Source of the DNA: Flavobacterium enshiense DK69
Lineage (GTDB): Bacteria; Bacteroidota; Bacteroidia; Flavobacteriales; Flavobacteriaceae
Direction of reading: 5' to 3'
DNA: 64,000 nt
NCBI RefSeq assembly: GCF_000498495.1
Contig: NZ_AVCS01000011.1
Coordinates: 1-64,000 of the forward strand
The position numbers and the translations under genes were made by a program. This document shows positions 27,777-36,867 of the stretch, one piece after another. The notes beneath the pieces are model-generated. The model was not told the origin of the DNA, did not search any database, and saw only the letters and a program-made list of their open reading frames with translations. Every line of letters starts with the position of its first letter. Positions within the stretch are counted from its first letter, which is position 1.

Positions 27777-29922
27777 AGTTTTTCTTCAATAATATTTTTT
27801 CCTGATTAAACTGATAAGCTGCATCCAGGAAGTCTACCAGTTTTGGCCAGTTTTTGTTAGGCTCAAAATAATTGGTATAGTACTTGAAAGTTTTTATTTT
27901 TAGTTTGTTGCCTTCAATTACGGCTTTACTTGTAAACCCTCCAGTTTCGTTTTCTACGGTTTTGTTCAATTTCTCAATTCCTGTTACCGTGTAGCCTTCA
28001 GGAATCTCTAAAATGATTTCATCATCGAAGGAACGCGGGAAAGCAAAATAAATATTGTTGGTTCTGTTTTTCTCTTTCTTGTTCACTTCAAATTGTGATC
28101 CGATTAATTTTCCGATTTCAAAAATGTAATTTTCACCTGCTTTTTTAATCAGGTTGTTTTTAATGGTGAAATCCTCTTTGTAAATAAATGGAGTTGTTTT
28201 TCCGAAACGTCCCGTGTTTTTTATTTCAAGAGAATGATCTTCAATTTCGACACCATATTCGTTTCCGGTTTCTTTTGTTAATTCTTCTTTTCTTTTGTCT
28301 TTGAGTTTATTTATAAGGGCTTCAAATTCTTTGGTGTACTTTTCTTTGTCCTTCTTGTTCTTTACACGATCTAAAAGTGACTTGGTTTCATATTTAGTAT
28401 AATCTTCATTTACATAGTCAAAGAAATATAGTTTGTCTGATTGCTCTTCATCTTTGTTGTGACCGTTCAAAGCTGTTTCACGATTTAACTGAAGTGCATT
28501 AAAGTCAGCATTGATTTTTACATTAGTAACCTGTTTCGATGTGTTGTCCTTGTATGTCGATGATGGAAGTTTTACATTTTCCACATCAACCACTTTTTTC
28601 AGTTTTGTTACTTTTAGTGCATAAGCATCAGTGTTTTCCAATTGTGCCGAAAACTTATCCAAATCCGAGAATGGAGAGAAGTAATCAATATAAATTGGAT
28701 TTTCTGTATTTACTCTTAAAATTGCCGTTGCATTTTCCTGAATCAATAAGTCTTTAATAGGTCCGTTATGACGGTTGGTACCGACAATAATATCATATTC
28801 AATTTTATTGTCCTTAAGAAATGCCATGAAGTGGTCAATGAATGCAATATCTGAACGGAAGAAAATAGGATTGGCTCCGTATAAATAAAAAGGATACATT
28901 ATTTCCGATTCTTTGGCCACAAAAGCTTCTAAATACATTGTGTAGTAGTAGTGTCTGGTGAAATAATATACGGCTCTTACTTTTTCTTCGTTGGTAGCAA
29001 ATGTTTTGCCTTTTAAAAATCTTTCGATGTCTCCCAAATCACCATATGGTCTGAATTTGTTCATGTAATAGTTAAGAACATCTTCTTTTGATACTGTCTT
29101 TTTTACGATTTCTTCTTTTTCAGGAAGGAAAGCATCGGCCATTTTTTCGAATTTACCCGAACGCGCAAAAAATACCTGAAATTTGTAGCAAGGCAATTCA
29201 ACCAAAGGATAAAACCATACCGGGAAATCGTTTTTTTCAAGATCGGAGGCTGTCAATTCATATTTTCGTTCCCCTCTTTTTTCTAACGGAATTTCTTTGA
29301 GTTCCGGACCACCATTGTAAGTGTTGAAATTTACAAAGAAATCATTTTCGGTTTGAAAAGTTAATTTGTAGTTCATGATCGGGTGTTTTCCTCCCAATGT
29401 TTTTTCTACTTCATCGAATCCGTAGTCGTAAGTTGACTGGAAAGATTCGGTGCTGTATTCATAAGTGTCAATAACATCTCCGATTTCCAGATTAGGAATT
29501 GCAATTTTTTTATGATTGTCTACGGTAACAGCTTCTTTATCAACATTGATTTCGATTTCTTTTCCGTCCGGTTTTAAAACCTTGATACCAATCACTGTTT
29601 TAACCACAGTGCCATATCTGGGATTTGATTTTTCAGAATAGGTGAATTCCGAGAACTCCGTTACCGCTGCCTGATCCTGAAGTTTTATTCTTTCTCTGAT
29701 GGCAGATCGGTAGGTAACACTTTTTCCGAATTTGTGAAAATCATAATCTTCATTTTTATAGATTATTACTGCCGATTCGTTTTTCCATTTTGCAGGGATG
29801 TCAATGGTATTTTTATAAGTGTCGTTATTGCCCCAGAAAAATTCTTTTATTTCTGCCTTATCCTGTGCGAAGACTGTTCCGGAAAAAAGCAATAAAGCTA
29901 CTTTCAGAATTGATGGTTTCAT
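27775..29922 (-). CDS. DUF3857 exported protein with degenerate transglutaminase domain
   Basis: A 715-residue secreted protein (signal peptide ending TVFA-Q). The N-terminal DUF3857 domain is followed by a transglutaminase-like region (RAVYYFTRHYYYTMYL...), and a beta-rich C-terminal domain. The catalytic cysteine is absent: the place of GDCKG in the neighbouring paralogue holds sequence such as FFRSDIAFIDHF, and the only cysteine in the protein (ELPCYKF) lies well before it. It is 5 bases downstream of the intact paralogue, so they are co-transcribed. Confidence 0.85.
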   Translation of the reverse strand: MKPSILKVALLLFSGTVFAQDKAEIKEFFWGNNDTYKNTIDIPAKWKNESAVIIYKNEDYDFHKFGKSVTYRSAIRERIKLQDQAAVTEFSEFTYSEKSNPRYGTVVKTVIGIKVLKPDGKEIEINVDKEAVTVDNHKKIAIPNLEIGDVIDTYEYSTESFQSTYDYGFDEVEKTLGGKHPIMNYKLTFQTENDFFVNFNTYNGGPELKEIPLEKRGERKYELTASDLEKNDFPVWFYPLVELPCYKFQVFFARSGKFEKMADAFLPEKEEIVKKTVSKEDVLNYYMNKFRPYGDLGDIERFLKGKTFATNEEKVRAVYYFTRHYYYTMYLEAFVAKESEIMYPFYLYGANPIFFRSDIAFIDHFMAFLKDNKIEYDIIVGTNRHNGPIKDLLIQENATAILRVNTENPIYIDYFSPFSDLDKFSAQLENTDAYALKVTKLKKVVDVENVKLPSSTYKDNTSKQVTNVKINADFNALQLNRETALNGHNKDEEQSDKLYFFDYVNEDYTKYETKSLLDRVKNKKDKEKYTKEFEALINKLKDKRKEELTKETGNEYGVEIEDHSLEIKNTGRFGKTTPFIYKEDFTIKNNLIKKAGENYIFEIGKLIGSQFEVNKKEKNRTNNIYFAFPRSFDDEIILEIPEGYTVTGIEKLNKTVENETGGFTSKAVIEGNKLKIKTFKYYTNYFEPNKNWPKLVDFLDAAYQFNQEKILLKKN

Positions 29923-29927
29923 GCTGA

Positions 29928-31850
29928 TTATGATTTTGTTAAAGTGATTTGTTCGTTATAAATTTTATTCATTTTCTCGATAAATGCATTCCATTCTTTA
30001 AAATCAGATGCTTTTACCAAGCCATTCTTGAATTCGAAATTCTTTTTATATCGGATTTCATTTCCAACCAGTTCATAGCTTATGCTAATGTTGTAATCAG
30101 GTTTTTGGATGGATACTGATTCAGGTAATTTAGTGACTTTGTATCCGGTCGGAATTTCAAGTGTAAGCAGCGATTCGTAATTTTCCTTATGCGAAAACTC
30201 AAAGTCGTTTTTACGCTCCTTGAAAAGTAGGTAATCGAATTCCTTTTTGAAATCCAGGTCGATATAAATATCATTGTCAAAACGGGAAACTTTATTGTCA
30301 ATTTTTATATCGTATTCTATGGATAGTTTTTTGTCTCTGTTGGTTAAATCAGAAGTGGTTACTGAAGAAATAGTGAGATTTTTGTCATTATCCGTCAGGT
30401 AATTGTGAAGTGCTTCTTCTTTGTTGTTGTTTTTGATATTGTTATAACTATACAAAAAGCCCGATCTGCTTTCTCCTGAGAATGAGTTTGAGGTTTTACC
30501 TGTTATGGATTCATTTTCGATGCGCAGTTTAGCGGTAAAAGTTTCGGTATTTGCTAATGCATTGGAAGTTGGGATTTTTTCTATGATGAAATTGTCTCCA
30601 TCTTCAATTAAAACTTCTTTCCCCTGAATGCGTTCTGCATATTCACCGAAAGAGTTGAATTTCTCGGTGCCATCCAGGAAATATTTTTTTCCGTTATGGA
30701 AAAGGGTACAGATCATATGATTGTCTACAGAAAGTGACGGAACCGTGTAATCATAAGCGATTCTCTTTGTTCCGATCCATGTTAATCGGGCGTCGAAACC
30801 AGCTTGTTTCAGCATTTGTTTGGTTAAATTGGCCATTCCTTTACAATCACCGTAACGTTTTTGGAAAACGTTTTGCGATTCGTCAGGTTTGAATCCGGCA
30901 ATTCCGTCTTCAAAGGCGATGTAGCGGATGTTGTCCTGAACCCAATAGTAAATATTCTTTATTTTTTCTTCGTCTGTTTTTGCCTTTTCTGTCAGTTCTT
31001 TTACTTTGTCCTTAAGTGCCGCAGGATCTTCTTTCATCATGTTTACCAGAGATTTGTACCATTTGTACAGATCAGCAGTTGAACTGAAAAGTGTTGTTTT
31101 TACATCTTTTTTGGTGTAGGACTTTGCAATTAATAATATATGAGGATAGATATGGCTTGGACCAGGAGAAAGTTTTTCATTGGCACCCGGCTCTACATTT
31201 TCCACCGTAAATGTGTAAACAGTATCCTCGGATTTTGGATCTTTTTTGATCTCTTTTTTTATTTCAAATCCGGAAAAGTTAAACTCTTTAATCTCCAGTT
31301 CCAACCACTTCGGGACAGTAATAGTTATCTCTTTTTTTAAAACGGGATATTCGTCGTTAAAGTAGATAGTGGTAAAATATTTTGCGTCTTTGTATTTCTT
31401 TGTGAGTTCGTAGAAATAGGAGTACCCTTGAACAGGAAAGTCGATATTCATGTATTTTACTCTCGCATCGTTATAGAACAAATCATCGCTTTTGTAAAAT
31501 TCATCATTAACCATAAAAACGGCCTTTTTGTCATTTCTGAATTTCATCTGGAAAGCTTCTATTTCGCTCTCGCTGTCATAAAACTCAAATTTCTGAATGT
31601 CGGCACGATGCGTAACATTCATTAAATTTTCTCGTATATTTTGGGTAACAGTAACTTTTTCTTCCTTGGCATTAAGGCCAAACGTGATGTTTTCGGAACT
31701 TGATAAAATAGCTATATCCGATTTCTTGTATTTTTCACGTAAATTTTTTGCCAATGCAATATCCTCCGTTGTCGGGTCTATGTTTTTTTGTGAAAACGAA
31801 AACTGAAAAAGGAAAAAGGTTAGTGAAGCAAAAAGTAATTTTTTTGTCAT
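29928..31850 (-). CDS. DUF3857 exported protein with intact transglutaminase core
   Basis: A 640-residue secreted protein with a signal peptide (SLTFFLFQFSFS-Q). After the DUF3857 domain comes a transglutaminase-like domain with the full triad: Cys in RYGDCKGMANL, His in SVDNHMIC and Asp in YFLDGTEKF. A C-terminal DUF2569-like beta domain follows (IPTGYKVTKLPESVS). The family is predicted to be a periplasmic or surface cysteine protease or transglutaminase; targets are unknown. It precedes its degenerate paralogue in one operon. Confidence 0.88.
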   Translation of the reverse strand: MTKKLLFASLTFFLFQFSFSQKNIDPTTEDIALAKNLREKYKKSDIAILSSSENITFGLNAKEEKVTVTQNIRENLMNVTHRADIQKFEFYDSESEIEAFQMKFRNDKKAVFMVNDEFYKSDDLFYNDARVKYMNIDFPVQGYSYFYELTKKYKDAKYFTTIYFNDEYPVLKKEITITVPKWLELEIKEFNFSGFEIKKEIKKDPKSEDTVYTFTVENVEPGANEKLSPGPSHIYPHILLIAKSYTKKDVKTTLFSSTADLYKWYKSLVNMMKEDPAALKDKVKELTEKAKTDEEKIKNIYYWVQDNIRYIAFEDGIAGFKPDESQNVFQKRYGDCKGMANLTKQMLKQAGFDARLTWIGTKRIAYDYTVPSLSVDNHMICTLFHNGKKYFLDGTEKFNSFGEYAERIQGKEVLIEDGDNFIIEKIPTSNALANTETFTAKLRIENESITGKTSNSFSGESRSGFLYSYNNIKNNNKEEALHNYLTDNDKNLTISSVTTSDLTNRDKKLSIEYDIKIDNKVSRFDNDIYIDLDFKKEFDYLLFKERKNDFEFSHKENYESLLTLEIPTGYKVTKLPESVSIQKPDYNISISYELVGNEIRYKKNFEFKNGLVKASDFKEWNAFIEKMNKIYNEQITLTKS

Positions 31851-31894
31851 ATTAATATAATTTTAACGCGAATATATGTAATAATTGATAATAA

Positions 31895-31927
31895 AAAAAC
31901 GCCTTATGTTTTCCATAAAGCGTTTTT
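31895..31927 (-). terminator. Intrinsic terminator after the YceI operon
   Basis: An AAAAACGC-TTATG arm and a CATAA-GCGTTTTT arm (about 31894-31926) form an interrupted stem with T on the minus strand, after yceI-like gene stop. Confidence 0.75.
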
Positions 31928-31950
31928 GTAGCTAATCTAACTCAATTTGT

Positions 31951-32493
31951 TTATTTGAGAACGCAATCAACGTTGATGTTTACTTTTTTGGAAACTTTTT
32001 TGCTTACGATTTGTGGGATTTCAATAGCGAAATCATCCGAATTTACGGAGAAGGCAGAGGTTAGGTAAATTGAGTCGCCCGATTTTTTGATTTTTGCCGG
32101 AGCTGTTATTTTTTTTGATTTCCCGTGCAGTTCCAATGTACCATTAATAGTAAATTCTTTTTCAGCTTCGGATAATTTAGACATATCGAAATTGTCGATT
32201 TTACCTTTAAATGTAGCTTTTGGATATTTGTCGCTTTCGATGTAGTTTTCATTGAAATGTTCTTCCATTAGCGCGACTTTAAACCGGAATCCCTTCATTA
32301 GGGCTAAGGCTGCTATATCGCCGTTATCTGTGTTTAAGACAACTGTTGTTGTTGAGTTTTGAGCTTTTACCTCTTCGAAAGAAGGTACTGAGGCTTCAAA
32401 TTTTACATCTCCGGTTTTTGTCATTTTTTTGGATTGGGAGAATCCTAAAAATGCTGTGGAGAGAAGGATTGCTAAAATTAATTTTGTTTTCAT
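31951..32493 (-). CDS. YceI family periplasmic protein
   Basis: A 180-residue exported protein of the YceI family (signal peptide ending LGFS-Q). It shows the family features FEASVPSFEEVKAQNS, GFRFKVALMEEHFNENYIESDKYPKATF and GTLELHGKSKKI. YceI proteins are lipocalin-like beta-barrels that bind isoprenoid-like lipids. The cytochrome gene ends 7 bases upstream, and the DUF5777 barrel gene lies nearby in the opposite direction. Confidence 0.92.
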   Translation of the reverse strand: MKTKLILAILLSTAFLGFSQSKKMTKTGDVKFEASVPSFEEVKAQNSTTTVVLNTDNGDIAALALMKGFRFKVALMEEHFNENYIESDKYPKATFKGKIDNFDMSKLSEAEKEFTINGTLELHGKSKKITAPAKIKKSGDSIYLTSAFSVNSDDFAIEIPQIVSKKVSKKVNINVDCVLK

Positions 32494-32500
32494 GGTGTTT

Positions 32501-32857
32501 TCATTCAGGGAAATTTGCGTCTTTCCAGGCTATTATCTGATTAATTTGCGACTGTGGTAGTCGTTGTCCATCGCGTGGCATCCAAAAAGCCGGGTCGTTA
32601 CTCGATATTCGGGCAATTAAGCCACGGGTTAAAACGGCATTCTTTACGTCATCATATGTGATTAGTGACATTGGTGCATCGTTTTGAGGAGGCTGCGAAT
32701 GACAATTGATACAGTTCTGTGTGATTATTGTCTTTACGGTGCCGTTATAAGTTACCTCGTCGGTATTATTGTCGATCAAATCGGACTCTGAGTCGTTTGT
32801 ACAGCTCAATGATGCTACTGCAAAAATACCTACTACAATACTTTTTGAAATATTCAT
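32501..32857 (-). CDS. Cytochrome c-like lipoprotein
   Basis: A 118-residue lipoprotein (lipobox VASLSC, Cys19). The haem-binding motif CINCH lies near residue 51, and a likely axial methionine is in FWMPRDGQRLP; the C-terminal helix SQINQIIAWKDANFPE is typical of small monohaem domains. It should act in envelope electron transfer. It is 7 bases upstream of the YceI gene; this pair recurs in Bacteroidetes with a DUF5777 barrel protein, encoded here 640 bases away. Confidence 0.87.
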   Translation of the reverse strand: MNISKSIVVGIFAVASLSCTNDSESDLIDNNTDEVTYNGTVKTIITQNCINCHSQPPQNDAPMSLITYDDVKNAVLTRGLIARISSNDPAFWMPRDGQRLPQSQINQIIAWKDANFPE

Positions 32858-32898
32858 TTTTGATATGTTGAAATATATTCTTAAAGTTATAATTTTTA

Positions 32899-32931
32899 TT
32901 GTTAAAGTGAAAAATATTTTAGTTAAATTTG
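32899..32931 (+). promoter_or_regulatory. Promoter of the OB-fold gene
   Basis: TTG (32899-32901), a 22-base spacer and TAAATTTG (32924-32931) match the Bacteroidetes consensus, 20 bases before the ATG. Confidence 0.6.
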
Positions 32932-32950
32932 TAAGAAATGGTCAAGTAAT

Positions 32951-33346
32951 ATGAAAAAAAGTAGAATAGCAATATTTTTGATTTTAATCATAATTGCAGG
33001 TTATTTGGTTTATTCTTATGTCTATAAATCCCACCGTGATATTGCCTCTGAAAAAGGGAGTTTTACGGTTACTGCCGATGATATTCACAAGGAATTTAAA
33101 GCGGATGAAGCAAAGGCAAATGCAAAGTACCTCGATAAGACTATAGATGTGACAGGAACCATTTCCAGTATGGATGTGGCAGGTAATTCGTTGGTTATTG
33201 ATGAAAAAATGTTTGCGGTTTTTAAAGATAAATTGCCGCAAGAAATTAAGCTGCAGTCCAAGGTGAAAATTAAAGGGCGTTTTATGGGGTATGACGATTT
33301 GCTCGAAGAGATGAAAATGGATCAATGCGTACTTGAATCGGAATAA
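32951..33346 (+). CDS. Membrane-anchored OB-fold protein (tRNA_anti-like)
   Basis: A 131-residue protein with one N-terminal membrane helix (IAIFLILIIIAGYLVYSYVY) and a soluble OB-fold domain facing the periplasm. The domain shows DKTIDVTGTISSMDVAGNSLVID and KIKGRFMGYDDLLEEM, the pattern of tRNA_anti-like proteins. Despite the name, export makes tRNA binding unlikely. It is divergent from the YceI-cytochrome pair and upstream of the DUF5777 barrel gene. Confidence 0.82.
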   Translation: MKKSRIAIFLILIIIAGYLVYSYVYKSHRDIASEKGSFTVTADDIHKEFKADEAKANAKYLDKTIDVTGTISSMDVAGNSLVIDEKMFAVFKDKLPQEIKLQSKVKIKGRFMGYDDLLEEMKMDQCVLESE

Positions 33347-33497
33347 TATTAAGAGAGTATTTGCAACTTTGACTCTTTTTCTTTTGGTTCACCAGTTTTT
33401 TCGAAGAATGATATAATCAATGTTTCCTGCAAAGGCATAGTTCCGAAAATGATAAGTCTTATTGTGAAAAAAATAAAAATTGGTAATCAACAAATTT

Positions 33498-34376
33498 ATG
33501 AAGAAACTCTACCTGCTTCTTTTACTATTTCCTTTAAGTGTGTTTTCTCAGGATGATCTTCTTGCTGAGATTGATACTGTAAAAGCCGATGCAAAAGTTG
33601 AAGCTGCTTTTAAAGGGCTCAAAATTGTCAATCTCGAATCTACAAAGTTGGCAGCAAAAGGCGATTTTTATTTTATAGTAGCACACCGATTCGATTATAT
33701 GAAAAACGGTTTCGATGATTTCTTCGGACTGGACAATGCAAACACGCAGCTTAAATTCCTATACGGGGTAATGCCCTGGCTTACAGTTCACGTCTCAAGA
33801 AGCGGTTTTCAGGAAACCTATGATATGGCGGCCAAATACAGATTAAAAGGTCAGGAGAAAGACGGTTTCCCTGTCACTTTAGTTGGATTCAACAGTATTG
33901 CAATCAATACAGAAATGAAAGAAGAAGATTATCCGGGAATGGAATTTGCCAATAGATTGAGCTATGTTACCCAATTGTTGGTTTCACGCAAATTCAATGA
34001 TCATTTATCTTTAGAACTTGTGCCAACCTATTTTCATGAAAATACTGTTCGCGATATTTTAGATGAGAACGGACAACCAATTTTACCGAATCCTCAGGAC
34101 AACAGTCAATTTGCGATAGGTATGGGAGGACGATACAAATTAACCAAGCGTTGGTCTGTGAATATTGATTATGCAGCTCATTTGAATCGTGCATCAGAAT
34201 CAATATACAGAAATCCGCTTTCCATAGGAGTGGATTTGGAAACTGGAGGACATGTTTTTCAAATGCATTTTACAAACTCAAGAGCGATGCATGAAACTGG
34301 TTTCTTAGGCCAGACATCGGGTGATTGGTCAAAAGGCGAAATATGTTTCGGATTTAATTTGCTGCGCGTCTTTTAA
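33498..34376 (+). CDS. DUF5777 family beta-barrel outer-membrane protein
   Basis: The ATG at 33498 is chosen because MKKLYLLLLLFPLSVFS-Q then forms a clean signal peptide; the earlier ATG at 33480 adds six residues. The mature protein of about 270 residues is rich in alternating beta strands (FYFIVAHRFDYMKNGFDDFFG, RWSVNIDYAAHLNRASES) and ends in an aromatic strand (EICFGFNLLRVF), as outer-membrane barrels do. Its function is unknown; it belongs to a recurrent set with YceI and a small cytochrome, which suggests a shared respiratory or lipid-related process. Confidence 0.85.
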   Translation: MKKLYLLLLLFPLSVFSQDDLLAEIDTVKADAKVEAAFKGLKIVNLESTKLAAKGDFYFIVAHRFDYMKNGFDDFFGLDNANTQLKFLYGVMPWLTVHVSRSGFQETYDMAAKYRLKGQEKDGFPVTLVGFNSIAINTEMKEEDYPGMEFANRLSYVTQLLVSRKFNDHLSLELVPTYFHENTVRDILDENGQPILPNPQDNSQFAIGMGGRYKLTKRWSVNIDYAAHLNRASESIYRNPLSIGVDLETGGHVFQMHFTNSRAMHETGFLGQTSGDWSKGEICFGFNLLRVF

Positions 34377-34433
34377 AGGCTTACTGTTCGGGTAGATTGC
34401 CAGTTTTTGAATGTATTCTATAGTTTGTTTTTT

Positions 34434-34982
34434 CTATGGATTTATCTTTAGTTTTATATTAAAGTTTTGTAGATTTTGTAGTGCTTCTTTTGAGGAATAG
34501 TCGAAAGTTTCATCAATGACCTGGTGTTCTTTTTTACTGTTTATGCGTCTTAATGCATCATAAAAACGTCTCACTTCTTCAAGGCTTGACAAGATCAATC
34601 CTGGTACAGGTGATGAGTTTCCGTCTTCATCTTTGGCGACCATGGTGAAATAGGACGAGTTGCAGTGTTTTATTTTTCCGGTCTGAATGTCTTGTGAGGT
34701 TACCCGAATGCCGACAACCATCGAAGTTCTTCCCGCGTAATTTACAGATGATTTTAGCGTAACGAGTTTGCCGACTTCGATAGGGCTTAAAAAGTCGACG
34801 GTATCAACGGAAGCAGTAACACAATATTTTCCAGAATACTTTGAAGCACATGCAAATGCTATCTGGTCCATTAACGATAAGATGTAACCGCCATGGATTT
34901 TCCCGCTAAAATTAGAGTGGGAGGGTAACATCAGCTGGGATAGGGTAATTCTAGAATCGCTGACTTTTTTGAAGTTTTCCAT
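34434..34982 (-). CDS. Acyl-CoA thioesterase (hotdog fold)
   Basis: A 182-residue thioesterase of the YciA/BFIT type. The hotdog domain has NFSGKIHGGYILSLMDQIAF, with the HGG turn and the aspartate that activates water, and the second strand region TASVDTVDFLSPIEVGKLV. The enzyme should hydrolyse acyl-CoAs; chain-length preference is unknown. It is 4 bases downstream of the small membrane protein gene, in an operon with rmuC. Confidence 0.9.
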   Translation of the reverse strand: MENFKKVSDSRITLSQLMLPSHSNFSGKIHGGYILSLMDQIAFACASKYSGKYCVTASVDTVDFLSPIEVGKLVTLKSSVNYAGRTSMVVGIRVTSQDIQTGKIKHCNSSYFTMVAKDEDGNSSPVPGLILSSLEEVRRFYDALRRINSKKEHQVIDETFDYSSKEALQNLQNFNIKLKINP

Positions 34983-34986
34983 TCGA

Positions 34987-35352
34987 TTATTTCCTGAAAT
35001 GTGGAGTTTCCTCCTGTTTTACATCCGTAACAAAATATTTTGTATCACCCCACCATGGAAATGTTTTATAGCGTTCCACGTAGCTTATTTTTACATATTT
35101 TCCTTGGTAGGTTTGTAAATCCTCAATTACTTTCGCGTCTTTGTCCAAAACTGAAAAAGCGAATATCTGTGCCCCGGAAATGCCTTGGCTGATTTCACCT
35201 TCCCATGTTTTCATGATGACACCTTTTCTGCTTATTTTAATAAGCTCGCCGGCTCTTACGCCTTCACTGAAAGGTATGTAATAGATAAAAGCGAAATAAC
35301 CTGATATAATCACTAATAAAGCAGCGATTCCGTACAAAATGTATTTTCTCAT
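34987..35352 (-). CDS. Small membrane-anchored protein of unknown function
   Basis: A 121-residue protein with an N-terminal membrane helix (YILYGIAALLVIISGYFAFIYY) and a beta-rich domain outside (GVRAGELIKISRKGVIMKTWEGE, YQGKYVKISYVERYKTFPWWGDTKY). Relatives are sometimes named 6-phosphogluconate dehydrogenase, but no nucleotide-binding fold exists here and the name should be ignored. It lies 6 bases after rmuC and 4 before the thioesterase gene. Confidence 0.75.
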   Translation of the reverse strand: MRKYILYGIAALLVIISGYFAFIYYIPFSEGVRAGELIKISRKGVIMKTWEGEISQGISGAQIFAFSVLDKDAKVIEDLQTYQGKYVKISYVERYKTFPWWGDTKYFVTDVKQEETPHFRK

Positions 35353-35358
35353 GACAGC

Positions 35359-36729
35359 TTAATTTTCGATGTTTTGTTCTTTTTCATAAGCACGAATCAG
35401 TAGGCTTTCCGGTAAGGCTTTTTTCGCTTTGGCTCCCATTTTTTTGAGTTTTTCCACGCTGGTAACAAGATTGCCTTTTCCTTCGACAAGCTTGTTCATG
35501 GCGTTACCGTATTCACTCTTGGCTTCGTCCATTTTCTTTCCGATTTTAATCAAATCAGAAATAAAGCCTTCAAATTTATCATATAAAGCACCTGCCTGGC
35601 GCGCAATTTCATAAGCGTTCTCCTGTTGCTTCTGGTTAGTCCACATACTGTCAATCGTTCTCAGAGTAGCCAAAAGTGTCGACGGAGTCACAATTACGAT
35701 ATTCTTCTCGAATGCTTTGGTATACAGTGAACTGTCTTCGTTTAAAGCCAATGCAAAAGCGGGTTCCATAGGAATGAAAAGCAATACGAAATCCGGACTT
35801 TCTATCTGATATAAATCCTGATAATTCTTTCCGCTTAATTGCTCAACATGACGTTTGATGGAATTAACATGTTCTTTTAAAAAGGATACTTTTGTGTCTT
35901 CATCTTCCTCATTGATGTATCGTTCATAGGCAGTCAACGATACTTTGGAATCTACTATCATTTTTTTGCCGTCCGGTAGATTAATCACTACGTCAGGCTG
36001 AACACGTGAGCCATCTTCGGTTACAAAGCTTTGCTGTACTTCATATTCCCTGCCTTTTTCCAAACCTGATTTTTCAAGTACGCGCTCTAATATTAATTCA
36101 CCCCAATTGCCTTGCATTTTACTGTCGCCTTTCAAAGCTTTTGTAAGGTTTAGTGTTTCCTTGCTCATTTGTTCGTTCATTTCGCGCAGCCCTAAAATTT
36201 GCTGGCGTAACGCGGCATGATAATCAATGCTTTCTTTGTGGGTGTCTTCGACTTTCTTTTCAAATAACTGAATTTTGTCCTGAAGCGGGGAAAGAATGTT
36301 TTTAAGGTTCTCCTTGTTTTGTTCGGTAAACTTATTTGTTTTTTCTTCCAGTATTTTATTGGCCAGGTTTTCAAATTCTTTGGTGAATTTTTCCTGTAAG
36401 CGATTCACTTCTTCTTTCTGTTCCTTATTTCGTTCCCAAAGGTTTTCAAAATCGACTTCCTTTTTGGACAGTTGAATGGCAATGGCTTCTTTTTCGGAAC
36501 GGATGCTTTCTTTTTCAGTATTTAATAACTGTAATTGTTTTTCGAAACTGTTGCGTTCGTTTTGGAATTGTTCTTTTGCTTGTTCAATCTGGCCTATCAG
36601 ACCATTGATGCGTTCTTCCAATCCTGATTTTTCCGATTGGGATTTAGCTGAAAATAATAGTTTTCCAATGAAAATACCTATTCCTAAGGCAATGCAAAAT
36701 GCGGCTACTACTAAAAGGATTTCTGACAT
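35359..36729 (-). CDS. rmuC: DNA recombination protein RmuC
   Basis: A 456-residue protein with an N-terminal membrane helix (LLVVAAFCIALGIGIFIGKLLF), a long coiled coil (about residues 30-200) and the conserved RmuC domain with QGNWGELILERVLEKSGL, VIVDSKVSLTAYERY and DFVLLFIPMEPAFALAL. RmuC limits inversion of short repeats in E. coli and has a nuclease-like fold. It starts a three-gene operon with the small membrane protein and the thioesterase. Confidence 0.93.
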   Translation of the reverse strand: MSEILLVVAAFCIALGIGIFIGKLLFSAKSQSEKSGLEERINGLIGQIEQAKEQFQNERNSFEKQLQLLNTEKESIRSEKEAIAIQLSKKEVDFENLWERNKEQKEEVNRLQEKFTKEFENLANKILEEKTNKFTEQNKENLKNILSPLQDKIQLFEKKVEDTHKESIDYHAALRQQILGLREMNEQMSKETLNLTKALKGDSKMQGNWGELILERVLEKSGLEKGREYEVQQSFVTEDGSRVQPDVVINLPDGKKMIVDSKVSLTAYERYINEEDEDTKVSFLKEHVNSIKRHVEQLSGKNYQDLYQIESPDFVLLFIPMEPAFALALNEDSSLYTKAFEKNIVIVTPSTLLATLRTIDSMWTNQKQQENAYEIARQAGALYDKFEGFISDLIKIGKKMDEAKSEYGNAMNKLVEGKGNLVTSVEKLKKMGAKAKKALPESLLIRAYEKEQNIEN

Positions 36730-36867
36730 GGTTTCGGGATTTGTTTATTACTGTAAAAGTAGCAAAAAATACAATGTGTTTTTTAACGATTTGTGTGAAT
36801 AGGTATCTTCAGGTTAAATAATTCAGAAGTTTTTTGTTGCCGTTTTGGATTGTATAATTAATCGTAC

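Noticed and set aside
34987..35352. 6-phosphogluconate dehydrogenase
   Set aside because: Name used for relatives in databases, but the 121-residue protein has no nucleotide-binding motif and is membrane-anchored.
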